A stretch of DNA of 64,000 nucleotides from Allolobophora icterica (Eukaryota > Annelida > Clitellata > Crassiclitellata > Lumbricidae): positions 80,441,541-80,505,540 of the forward strand of contig OY744606.1 in NCBI GenBank assembly GCA_963556255.1, written 5' to 3'. The position numbers and the translations under genes were made by a program. The notes under the pieces were generated by a model. That model was not told the origin of the DNA. It did no database searches and was given only the letters and a program-made list of their open reading frames with translations. This document shows, in pieces, positions 33,407-42,100 of the stretch (its first letter is position 1; the number at the start of each line of letters is the position of its first letter).

Positions 33407-33574
33407 GTTAGGGTTATGGACTGTACGGTAAACTTGCGCTATGAGGGTCCTAATGTTATGGTCTGACCCAAATTCAAGGGGCTATGTATTACTGTGTGAC
33501 AAGAGGTCGCACCTTAACACTAGTTAGCGCCCAGACACCAATAAGGCTATTTAAATGAAAGCACATCGACAAAT

Positions 33575-33843
33575 ATTCAGCAGCAATGACGCTAGTTTTC
33601 AAGTTTATCCGTGTTAGATGTTGACATCTCTCAGTTAAGTCGCATTAAAGTTTCATTTAAACATTTTGAACATTTATCCAATAAATGTAGCTTAAAGTTT
33701 CATAGATTATACTTGAACGTTTAGCTTAAACTTCCTATAAATTTAGCTTAAAGTTTCATTTGAACATAGTATCCTTTAAATTTAGCTTATACATTGTTGA
33801 ACGTTTACAATAAACTTGAAAACTAGCGTAATTGCTGCTGAAT
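33575..33843. mobile_element. MITE with ~33 bp terminal inverted repeats
   Basis: ATTCAGCAGCAATGACGCTA... at the left is the inverse of ...TAGCGTAATTGCTGCTGAAT at the right, extending through AGTTTTCAAGTTTAT with one mismatch. Internal sequence consists of degenerate TTTAGCTTAAA / AAGTTTCAT words. No clear target duplication, so the superfamily is unassigned. Confidence 0.72.
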
Positions 33844-34436
33844 TAAACATTGCAGCTGCCGTGACCATCAAAACTGGATAGTTGTCGAGATCAATAAGTA
33901 CTGCACTCTGTGAAGATGAGAATGACGATATTGCAGGGCTTCATGCAACAAGAGTCGACAACGTTGAAGACTAGGTTGAGAAATTTTAAAGTACACAACC
34001 ATTTAATTGTCTTTGTGATGTAGTTATAATATCTCTGCAATCCTTAATGAACTGATCGAAAACAAGGTGCAATTAGAATATTTTAAACGGGAGTATGTGT
34101 TGAACAAACATATTAAAAAGGCCATGATTCTGTAGAATGAAATGGTTTCTTAGTTACTTTTATAGGAATGATTCACTCTTAAGCTTTGCATTCACTAGTT
34201 CTTAGTAGCTTGGTAACAGCCTGTGTGATTGACGGGTGTAATGATTACATTTTGTTTTATTATGTTACATTAGTCAACATTGTGCAGGCAGTGTCTCTAA
34301 ATATTGTCATTTAATAACAGAAAGAGTTATTGGAATAATACCATTTTACAATACAAATCAGAGCACATCAAATTCTTAATTCTTGTTCTTTGTAACTTGT
34401 TATTTTTAATCTAAATGTTGCATGTTTGAAATTTCA
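33844..34436. other. Unassigned AT-rich sequence
   Basis: No long frame. A short frame after 33916 (starting MRMTILQGFMQQES) is followed by AAA|GTACAC and could be an exon of the same gene as 34437-34643, but this is weak. Confidence 0.3.
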
Positions 34437-34643
34437 GGTTCGGTAAAACATAATATTGCTACGAAGGACAGCACGAGGAAAATGGTTGAAGACGAGTTGG
34501 CCATTTGGTTTGGTAATGCTAGGGATCATGGCACTGGAGGCCGCCAACTATTGAAATCGGCGCCATTCAAAGAGACCGAGTCAGAGTCGATCAGTGTTGA
34601 TCAGGAGTTCACCAATACTGCTGATGACATTATTGTTAAATGA
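34437..34643 (+). CDS. Possible terminal exon of an unrecognised gene
   Basis: The acceptor TTTGAAATTTCAG precedes an open stretch of about 68 codons to TGA at 34641-34643, then AT-rich sequence. The translation contains KMVEDELAIWFGNARDHGTG then GGRQ, and an acidic tail ending NTADDIIVK. Composition is ordinary protein, unlike the repeat-derived frames nearby. 'W-x-x-x-A-R-D-x-x-x-G-G-R' phrases occur in transposon-derived host proteins, but I do not recognise the family. Confidence 0.3.
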   Translation, partial: GSVKHNIATKDSTRKMVEDELAIWFGNARDHGTGGRQLLKSAPFKETESESISVDQEFTNTADDIIVK

Positions 34644-34799
34644 AATTACAGAGCAGATCGACTGCATGATTACTTTACTTTATTAAATTGACTTTATTAA
34701 ATTGATGTGTCATTTAACGCTTTTGTTGATTATTTATTGCTTTAACTATATAGCACAGTTTACAGTACAGTTTGCATACTATACTGTAAACTGTGCCAC

Positions 34800-35115
34800 T
34801 GGCAGAGTTCTTGTTTGACAGGTGGGGGGCGACGTTTTTGAACTGATCAGGTCAAAAAAAGAGTTTTGAACTGATCTGCTCAAAAGAGGTATAAAAAAAC
34901 TGGGGTGACTTTTTTGCTGTTTCCTAAAAATTTCGGGGTGGGGGGGGGCAGATGTATGGTGTGTGCCCCTACTGTTCAAGGGGGTCTTGTCCCTTTTGAA
35001 CTGATCTGGTCAAAAAGAGTTTTGAACTGATCTGCTCAAAAAGAGATTAAGAAACTGGGTTGACTTTTTTGGTGTTTCTTCAAAATTGGGGGGGGGGGCA
35101 GATATATGGTGTGTG
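34800..35115. repeat. Two-copy tandem repeat, the target of the 10.6 kb LTR element
   Basis: A ~155 bp unit (TTGAACTGATCTGGTCAAAA ... GGGGGGGGGCAGATGTATGG) occurs at about 34837-34990 and 34995-35115. Copy 1 runs on through GTGTGTGCCCCTACTGTTCA to GGGGTCTTGTCCC. Copy 2 is cut at GGTGTG, and its continuation GTGTGTCCTCCCCACTGTT, AAAAGGGGTCTTGTCCCC is found after the 3' LTR at 45692. Copy 1 is therefore the unoccupied site. Confidence 0.85.
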
Positions 35116-35430
35116 TGGCGGATTGGCCACAGGGCCTGAATGTAGGTTTTATCAATAATAGCTGTGTTGTTGACGCGGTATCCGACGATATAATGCATCG
35201 GAGGGCATCAGCGGCCGATGCGTAGATGGTAGCGTTAACGCGATTTAATAGTTGACAATATTTAAGTTTTAGCTTATGTTTTCCATCTTAACGATTTAAA
35301 TTATTAATTAGAATAATATTAGACGTATTTCGGTCCAATATTTAATGCCTAGAGCTAGGGCGGCCCTTATTATCATAGGTTGATTTCGATACCTTAGACA
35401 CCTGTATTTGAAAAGGTATATATGGGCTAG

Positions 35431-35440
35431 TATATAAGTA
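35431..35440 (+). promoter_or_regulatory. Putative TATA box of the LTR
   Basis: TATATAAGTA, preceded by a second TATA-like word (GGTATATATGG) 15 bases upstream. The same site occurs in the 3' LTR at 43397. The start of transcription is inferred 25-30 bases downstream. Confidence 0.5.
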
Positions 35441-35584
35441 TGGAGGCCCGAATATATTTTACGTGCGAGACCATAGTTTGCAGATGGATGCATAGAGCTT
35501 GCCTCACGGTGCATTGCCTATATTGTAGAGCGGCGTTACTGCGCTTTACATGTACAGCGACACGGTGCTTTAGTGTCGTTGGTT

Positions 35585-36780
35585 ACCGGTTCGGTACAAG
35601 GCTAATCAGTGCGCTCCCGAGTGACAGCCGCTCCAAACGCGGTCTGACCAGTGCTGGCAAAACGCCGATCCAACGGAGTAAGGGCCCACTCTGTTGTTGA
35701 TCGCGAGCAGTACCGAGTCTGATCATGGAAGGCTGATTCGGGGAAAGACCGATCGTGAGGAATAAAGGCTCACAGGTCTGTGTCGGTAAAGTCCGGGGAA
35801 GGCGACCTCGGCGGTTCCGTTCGATAGATAGACGGGAAAGGTCCCGTCGGTGTCTGGTTCGCTGGTGACTGTTCGATAGTCCGGGGAAAGACCCGGCGGT
35901 TCCGTTCGATAAAGACTGGAAAGCAGCCCCAGTCGGTGGCCGTTCAATAAAGACGGGAAAAGATCCCGTGAGGTGACATTTCGATACCTACGGGGCAAAG
36001 ACCCGGTGTTGACCGTCAGAGATACACGGGCAAAGACCCGGTGGTGATAACTCAGTTAAAGTATCGTCCATAAAAGCTGAGCAGTGCGATCCCGAGTTAC
36101 AGCAAAAACTAATCACTCTTGGGTATTGGATTGACCGCGATTCGACAGGTTTGGGGCCCACCCTGCCGTTAGATCGCGAGCCGGTCTGAATCCCGATTGT
36201 GGAAGTTTAGCAGGCTGAGTAAACCTCGGGGAGAGACCGATTGTCAGAGATATAGAAAACACAGGTCTGTATCGGTAAAGTGCGGAGAAACATTACGCTG
36301 GTGACGTCCGGTGAAGTACCGGAACGATCTTGTTGAAACTGTTCGATAACATCGGGGAACAACCCGTGAATCTAAATACGCGGTATCCGGGTTTGGCTGT
36401 TTTAGCGTCATAGTTACTCCCGCGGTTTACCGGCAATTATCCGTCCGGGAGACCATCCGGACGATCCGACCGTTGTCTGTTCCAGTGTTCTGGAAAGTTC
36501 CCACGGTGGGAAGCTACACAGGTCTGTGTGCAATAACGGGGTAAAGTAATTGATATTTACCCACAGATACCGTTAGCAGAATCGAGTGTGAGTACGAGAA
36601 ACGAAGCCTACGAGTCTGTGCGCTCCCGGAAAAAGACACAACTGTTACGTTCTCTATTTTATTCAGAGAGTCATGTTCAAGAGATACGGCTAGTGGAGTA
36701 AGGGCCCACTCTGCTGCTCAGGTCTCGAGACAGACTAATTCTGAATAGTGGGAGGATAAAAGGTTGTGTAAACCGGAAAG
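35585..36780 (+). repeat. Three diverged ~0.5 kb internal LTR duplications
   Basis: A shared sequence of landmarks recurs at about 35597, 36078 and 36612. It runs GTGCG(A/C)TCCCG, then GGGCCCACYCTG, GATCGCGAG or TCTCGAGAC, GTCTGA(T/A)TC, CGGGGA(A/G)AGACCGAT, and ACAGGTCTGTRTCGGTAAAGT. The first two copies are complete; the third keeps the 5' half (GTGGAGTAAGGGCCCACTCTG). Spacing is about 480-535 bp. Confidence 0.72.
35780..36060 (+). promoter_or_regulatory. Array of short GGG-AAAG-CCC hairpins in LTR leader
   Basis: Six or more consecutive potential stem-loops with compensatory stems and similar loops: ACGGGAAAGGTCCCGT (35832), CCGGGGAAAGACCCGG (35881), ACTGGAAAGCAGCCCCAGT (35915), ACGGGAAAAGATCCCGT (35953), ACGGGGCAAAGACCCGGT (35995) and ACGGGCAAAGACCCGGT (36026). 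The linkers also recur (GTTCGATAAAGA, CGGTGG). Stems change while pairing is kept, arguing for selected RNA structure, for example packaging, dimerisation or translation control. Function is inferred. Repeated in the 3' LTR at 43746-44026. Confidence 0.6.
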
Positions 36781-37162
36781 AGATCAGACCAAGATACTCG
36801 GGTCGGGTATTCGGGTACCCAGGTCCGAAAGAGACACGTCCGCCTTACTAGCGAAACCCAGCTAGTCAGAGTCCCAGGGTGAAGTGTTCGAGAGTTCCCG
36901 GTTAAAGGAACATTAACGCAGACCAAGAGTAAACGATACGAGAAAGTCCGGGTAGTCGGGTATCCAGATAGAACATATTTGCTTGTCGCAACACACAGCT
37001 CTGAAGACTGATTGAAGTGCGAGGTTGGGCACCCTCGTGCGTAGGTCAGAACAAAGGTCTGTGTGTGTAGATAGCGAAGGTTATAGAGAGAGGACCTTCA
37101 CTATCAGAGTGCCATAGAGACCCGTTATCTTTCGAAGCAGAATTCATTATTGTGAGGCCGGT

Positions 37163-38659
37163 ATGCCGCACACGGAAACACAGCTAGAGATACGTGACAG
37201 TAAGAAGACGCGTTGCCCGATGGATACGTGTCTTCTATTACATGACGCAGAGACTCGTCATAAGTACTCCTTGTTCCCTGAACTTAGAGAACGTTTGGTG
37301 TTCCATGATAACGGCGATAGTTCAAGAGTCACGAGGTGCAGAATGGTCCGTCAAAGTTCAGACCAGGTAGAGAGGAAGAGAAAGCCCGTAACTAGGAAGG
37401 TACACAGAAAGGCAAAGACTGCTGCAGGTAAAAGATCGAACCCTGTTCTGAAGGACGGCCATCCTCAGGACGTTGCCCACCCGGTGACCGCGGAAGTGGC
37501 AGAGTCTGATGCCGAGACCGAGCTCTACAGTGTAGCCTCTCTTAGTAAAACGGTAAACCCTGAACCTCCTCTGACAGGAATGGTCACTATGGACAGAGAT
37601 AAGCCATTTGACGGTGACAATAGGCAAGGCAGTGACTCGGGTGGCTCCAGACGGGTAGTGGGCTGGAGTCACCACAGGAACCCGCCCGGCGCGGCAGGGC
37701 AGGCGTCCGGGCGGCGAACGCCACAAACTGGTACCAGAAGTGGGGTACCAGCATTTCCTATCCACAGATCAGGGGAAGGCCCTGAAGAGGCAGATGACGA
37801 GTCCGATGATATCCCTAACCGTGAATACAGGAGCTTGGACCACAATGGTGCACGTCCAAAGACACGGCAAAATGAGCAGAAGTTGTTTGGCGAATTGCTC
37901 GCACCTGGTGTAGCCAATACAATCGAAACGGTAGCTGGGGCCCGTAGTGGCCACGAAAGAGGTTCGTTTTCTCTCGCCGGTGTTGAGGGATGGCTGAGAA
38001 ACGTTCCAAGGACTATTGAGACAGTTGTCCACAACGATGTGGAAAATGAGAGATACCTGTTCGGTCAACGAACTGTTGAAAAGACTGGGCTTGATGTATC
38101 AAGGCCTTCTGATAATATCAGGATACCACGAGTTTTACGGTTGAAAAATATAGAAAGAATGCCAGACGTGTTTGAGGAGATCCCAGTGCCTTTTCCTGTG
38201 GATGGCACAATGCTAGAAAGAGTGCCTGGATTATTCGAAGACACTAGAGTACCGCGAATAATACACGGGAGAGATGTAGAAGCCATGCCAGAAGACTTTG
38301 AGCAGCTTCGAGTTACTAGTCTTAGACAAGATACACAGCCTCTACGTTTGAAGAGGGCTGATGGTATGCCAAGGGCATATGAGAAAGTCCGGGAACCGCG
38401 TTACCTAAACGATGATATCGTTGCGAAGAAAGCGAATGGTTGTGAGGCACGTCAGCAAAACGAAAACGATCGAAGATCTTTGACAGATATAGTGGATTGG
38501 AAAGCGGAGATGTCTTACTTGCGAGAGAGCGTGGCGACAATGAGTAAGAGGCTAGAAGAACTATCGGCTCCCGCTGCTCATCACAAAGAGTTGTTCCGAG
38601 GGGAAATCCGGGGGACCCGTTGGGCCCAGGTTTCCTGGAGGACTGCCAAGGACAACTAA
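37163..38659 (+). CDS. Gag N-terminal frame crossing LTR and primer-binding site
   Basis: 498 codons from ATG at 37163, inside the 5' LTR; the LTR ends after codon ~187 and the frame runs through the primer-binding site. The N-terminal part is basic and Ser/Arg-rich with no fold I recognise. Residues ~330-430 hold four degenerate ~25-residue repeats built on RMPDVFEEIPVP, RVPGLFEDTRVPR, AMPEDFEQLRV and GMPRAYEKVREPR. A short coiled-coil-like end (LRESVATMSKRLEEL) precedes the stop. The next frame overlaps it by ~110 bases in the -1 register. Gag initiation within an LTR is known for yeast Ty1, so the arrangement is possible. Confidence 0.78.
   Translation: MPHTETQLEIRDSKKTRCPMDTCLLLHDAETRHKYSLFPELRERLVFHDNGDSSRVTRCRMVRQSSDQVERKRKPVTRKVHRKAKTAAGKRSNPVLKDGHPQDVAHPVTAEVAESDAETELYSVASLSKTVNPEPPLTGMVTMDRDKPFDGDNRQGSDSGGSRRVVGWSHHRNPPGAAGQASGRRTPQTGTRSGVPAFPIHRSGEGPEEADDESDDIPNREYRSLDHNGARPKTRQNEQKLFGELLAPGVANTIETVAGARSGHERGSFSLAGVEGWLRNVPRTIETVVHNDVENERYLFGQRTVEKTGLDVSRPSDNIRIPRVLRLKNIERMPDVFEEIPVPFPVDGTMLERVPGLFEDTRVPRIIHGRDVEAMPEDFEQLRVTSLRQDTQPLRLKRADGMPRAYEKVREPRYLNDDIVAKKANGCEARQQNENDRRSLTDIVDWKAEMSYLRESVATMSKRLEELSAPAAHHKELFRGEIRGTRWAQVSWRTAKDN
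37729..37746 (+). promoter_or_regulatory. Primer-binding site, tRNA-Leu-like
   Basis: TGGTACCAGAAGTGGGGT begins 3 bases after the LTR end. Its complement ends ...CTGGTACCA, as expected of a leucine tRNA 3' end (CCA included). It is translated within gag (as GTRSGV). Confidence 0.72.
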
Positions 38660-41529
38660 AGATACATGAGTCAGCACGGAACCGTGGTTTCCCAGGAACA
38701 CGTGAGAAAGTTTCGCATTCCGAAACTGTGGCAAAGTCGCTCACCCGCTGTTTTCCGAAGGATAGCAGAATGATGTCGCAAGGTGTAAAGACAGAAAACT
38801 CGTGGAGTCAAGATTTTCAAGAAAATCGTGAAGCTGAAAGTGCGGGAAAGTGGCGGACCCGAGGTTTCCCAGAAAAGGTTGCAGAGGCTAAAAGTGCAGG
38901 TGGCTCGCGAAGCCGTGGTTATCCAGAGAATCCGGAGAAACGTTGGCTGGTTGAACGCTCTCTTAAACCGCTGAGCCGAGGTTACACAGAGAAAGGCGAG
39001 AGGATATCCCGTGACGAAAAGTCAAGAGAATCGCGCGGTCAGTTTCTGCTGAAAAGAAGCAAGGTTGAAGTGAGACAACCTTCGTCAGATGGCGCTTCAG
39101 ATACAGAGGTTAAAAGCGTTTACAGAGAAGCGGCCGTAAGTAACCGAAGTTTTAGACGGAAAGATCCTATGAAATATGAAAGAGAGACGTATGGTCGGGT
39201 TAATCTATCCGAGTATGACAGACACGATAGAGACCAAGTAACCCATGAAGAAACAGACGAAGAAAGGAAAACGGAAACGGAAATAGATCCTTTCTCGAGG
39301 AAATCGACCAAAGAGCGATGCTCTAGAGGCCAGAATACCGATTGTAAAGGTAGTAATCGCCTCGGTGGTAGTGGTGTTGTTAAGGTCGCCGACGGTGCGC
39401 GGAAAGTGACTCGACCGAAGACTGTCTGTACAGACAATGACCGTTTCGTCGGGAGGGCGTCGTCAGGTGCAGTCGCCAGCCAATGGGAAGCTCCCGTTCT
39501 GTACGAGGAATCCGACCGATCTAAGAAGTCAAGAAAGAGAGATGTTTGCGCAGAAGACCGAAATTCCCAGAGTTTGCGACATGAACGCAAAGGGTCAGAT
39601 TTCGAGTCTTTCGCAGGCGGCGATCCGCGTGGAAACGGTCGGGCTGCAATAAGTACTGAAGAAGAAAGTGCAGCTTCGAGCGACCGAGAGATAAGTACGA
39701 AGGCTTCTAAGTGGCGTACTGAAAAGGCGTCCAGTACTCAGAAGAGACATGGGTACGAGCAACATCGGTCGGTACGGAACTCTGCAGGAGCAAACGAAAC
39801 ATGGTGTGACGATGAGATAGATACCGAAGAGTCTAAGGGACGAAATGGAAAGAGGCACATTATTCGGAAGAGAGGTGAAAACGGTCAGCATCGATCAGCT
39901 GTGAGGGCTGAAGACGGAAACGAATCGATGAGTGACCGCGATCACACCAGGAAGAATTTGCCCAAGACGAATGTCAGAAAAACGCCTGTTACGCAGAAGA
40001 GAGGCGAAAACCCAACAGACCGTGGAATACGAATTAAGCTGGAGAAATATGATGGAAAAACAGCGATAGCCGCGTTTTTGGCCAAGTTCGAAGTGTGTGG
40101 TCGTTGCAATCGGTGGACTGATCGGGAGAAAGCAGATCAGTTGATGTGCGCTTTGACAGGGCCCGCGTCTCAGCTATTGTGGGATATGGGAGCACAGGAC
40201 AATGTAACCTGGCAAGAACTTGTCGAAAGGCTCAAAGCGAGGTACGGTTCCGAAGACCAGTCAAGCCTATATCGTATGAAACTTCGCACATACAGGCAGG
40301 CTCATGGAGAGACTCTGGGCACTGTTGTGCAAGAAATAAGGAGGTTGATGGCTTTGGCGTACCCAGGGGCTACAAGTGATATTGTCGAGACGGTTGCTTG
40401 TGATGCTTTCATTGACGCATTAGCGAATCAAGACTTGGCTCAGAAAGTGCGCGAACGAGAGCCGGCTAACCTTGAAGCTGCTTATAAACATGCAGTCCGG
40501 TTAGATGCTTATGGCCGATCTTCGACACAAGGAAGTGATATGGACCGCAGACACGGCAGAGTTAAAGTTACAAGGGAAGATCGAAAAGCCACGTCTGTTG
40601 ATGAGCAACAAAGTTTTCGTATAGAAGATCTAGAACGGGAAATTAAGAATCTGTCAAGAGAAATTGGACGACTTATCTCGAAACAAGATTCCGACCCGGT
40701 TTCTGGAAGACCGTATGGAATGGCGAACAGTTCGGACAGAGCCATTGAAGGTCAAAGGAAGACCGAACCGAACGTCGTACAGCGACGGAATTTTCCGCCA
40801 GGACGTTTGAGAAACCCTGATATTGAATGTTACCTTTGTAAACAGAGAGGGCACATAAAGCGTTTTTGTTCTCAAGGAACTGCTGAGAGGAATGGTGAAG
40901 TCAGAACCGATGAACCAACTAAGGCAGAACCCATCCAAGAGGAAGCTCAAAATCGACTGGTAAAAGGTAGCAGGATGGCTTACGTTGTCGCTAGACTAGA
41001 AGGGAAGCGAATCCACTGTCTACTTGATTCTGGAAGTGAAATGTCGCTTGTGCCACGACGCCTTGTGTTTAACACTGTGCTAGTACCGTCAGAGCAGCGT
41101 CTGTTGGCCGCTAATGGAAGTGAGATAAAAGTGGACGGAGAAACCACGCTGAAGATTGGTATTGGAAAACATATATATCCTCTACCATGTTTAGTGACGG
41201 ACCAAGTGACGGAAGTGATCTTGGGGTTGTCATGGTTAGAAAACAATGAAGCTCGATGGGACTTCGCAAGTCGCTGCGTATGTTTAGGGAGCGAGAAGAT
41301 CCCTCTGAAAGAAGCCGTGACCGAATCCATGTGCCGGAGAGTTGTCGTTCAGGAGGACACCGTGATTCCGCGAAGAAGCGAAGTTGACGTCCCAGCTTCA
41401 GTGGTGTACCCACATTTCCAAGAGGATAACGAAGATGGACGACTATTATTGTTAAAACGGACAGTGAGGCTTTTGTTAAGTGACTTTCAAAGCTGCTGTG
41501 AGAGCTATATTGCGAGGACGATACAATAA
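38548..41529 (+). CDS. Gag capsid-nucleocapsid and aspartic protease frame
   Basis: Open from after a stop at 38545-38547 to TAA at 41527-41529; the first good start codon is unclear (TTG at 38620). Numbering from 38620: residues ~1-140 carry six diverged RGFPE-type repeats, ~140-465 are charged and disordered, and ~470-640 match a retrotransposon Gag capsid (FLAKFEVCGRCNRW, LTGPASQLLW, LKARYGSE). A CX2CX4HX4C knuckle is C737/C740/H745/C750. The protease has D803-S-G-S and the flap/ILGLSWL region. The frame stops ~85 residues after protease, where an RT would begin in an autonomous relative. Expression presumably needs -1 frameshifting from the upstream frame; no canonical slippery heptamer is visible in the overlap, so a mutation or splicing remain possible. 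Confidence 0.82.
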   Translation, partial: EARRTIGSRCSSQRVVPRGNPGDPLGPGFLEDCQGQLKIHESARNRGFPGTREKVSHSETVAKSLTRCFPKDSRMMSQGVKTENSWSQDFQENREAESAGKWRTRGFPEKVAEAKSAGGSRSRGYPENPEKRWLVERSLKPLSRGYTEKGERISRDEKSRESRGQFLLKRSKVEVRQPSSDGASDTEVKSVYREAAVSNRSFRRKDPMKYERETYGRVNLSEYDRHDRDQVTHEETDEERKTETEIDPFSRKSTKERCSRGQNTDCKGSNRLGGSGVVKVADGARKVTRPKTVCTDNDRFVGRASSGAVASQWEAPVLYEESDRSKKSRKRDVCAEDRNSQSLRHERKGSDFESFAGGDPRGNGRAAISTEEESAASSDREISTKASKWRTEKASSTQKRHGYEQHRSVRNSAGANETWCDDEIDTEESKGRNGKRHIIRKRGENGQHRSAVRAEDGNESMSDRDHTRKNLPKTNVRKTPVTQKRGENPTDRGIRIKLEKYDGKTAIAAFLAKFEVCGRCNRWTDREKADQLMCALTGPASQLLWDMGAQDNVTWQELVERLKARYGSEDQSSLYRMKLRTYRQAHGETLGTVVQEIRRLMALAYPGATSDIVETVACDAFIDALANQDLAQKVREREPANLEAAYKHAVRLDAYGRSSTQGSDMDRRHGRVKVTREDRKATSVDEQQSFRIEDLEREIKNLSREIGRLISKQDSDPVSGRPYGMANSSDRAIEGQRKTEPNVVQRRNFPPGRLRNPDIECYLCKQRGHIKRFCSQGTAERNGEVRTDEPTKAEPIQEEAQNRLVKGSRMAYVVARLEGKRIHCLLDSGSEMSLVPRRLVFNTVLVPSEQRLLAANGSEIKVDGETTLKIGIGKHIYPLPCLVTDQVTEVILGLSWLENNEARWDFASRCVCLGSEKIPLKEAVTESMCRRVVVQEDTVIPRRSEVDVPASVVYPHFQEDNEDGRLLLLKRTVRLLLSDFQSCCESYIARTIQ

Positions 41530-42100
41530 CCGCTTAATTGCGGCGATTTTACGGACTTCTGTCGGAGAAAAATATTTTTGAGTTTTCTTTTGATGACCTT
41601 TTGTTTGAACAGTTGCCTTGTACTGAAATGTATAACATTTGCGGTACATGTTGCCGCTTAATTGCGGTGGTTTTATGGACAGTTATCGAAGTTCGATTTT
41701 TGAGTTCCCTTGTGATGAAATGTTTCTTTTGGACTGTTTTTCTTCTTGTTGGAATGAGTAACTGTAGCGGTACTAGTGACCGCTTAATTGCGGGGGTTTT
41801 CTGGACTCTGTCGAAAGACATTATTTTAAGTTTTCTTTTGATGAAGCTTTTGGTTGGACTTTTCATACTGCTGGAATGAAAACAGTAGCGATACTATTAT
41901 CCGTTTAATTGCGGTGGTTTTTTGGACTATGTCGCAGGACAATCTTTCAGTTTCTTTTTGATGAGGAGTTTCATTTGTTGGACTGTTTCTCGCAGGATAC
42001 AGTATAACGATTAGCGGCACCAGTTACTGTTGTTTTATGGACTATTTCGAAAGGCAACATTTTGAGTTTCCTTGATGAAAATCCTGTGTCTTTGAACTGT
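41529..42100 (+). repeat. ~123 bp tandem repeats replacing pol
   Basis: Four clear copies, starting near 41531, 41656, 41781 and 41902, each begin CCGCTTAATTGCGG and continue with TTTTNTGGACT and AGTTTTCTTTTGATGA. One or two degenerate copies follow (to ~42060, and TTTAATTGCAGGAG at 42288). Non-coding. Confidence 0.85.

Larger units (their letters stand above)
35116..37725 (+). repeat. 5' LTR (2,610 bp)
   Basis: Contains a TATA box at 35431, AATAAA signals at 35761 and 35946, a hairpin array at about 35780-36060, three diverged copies of a ~0.5 kb unit, and the first 187 codons of gag (from 37163). If transcription starts near 35460, the leader before gag is about 1.7 kb. Confidence 0.92.

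Noticed and set aside
37358..38286. Several minus-strand frames within gag
   Set aside because: Antisense shadows of the Gag frame; no domain of their own.
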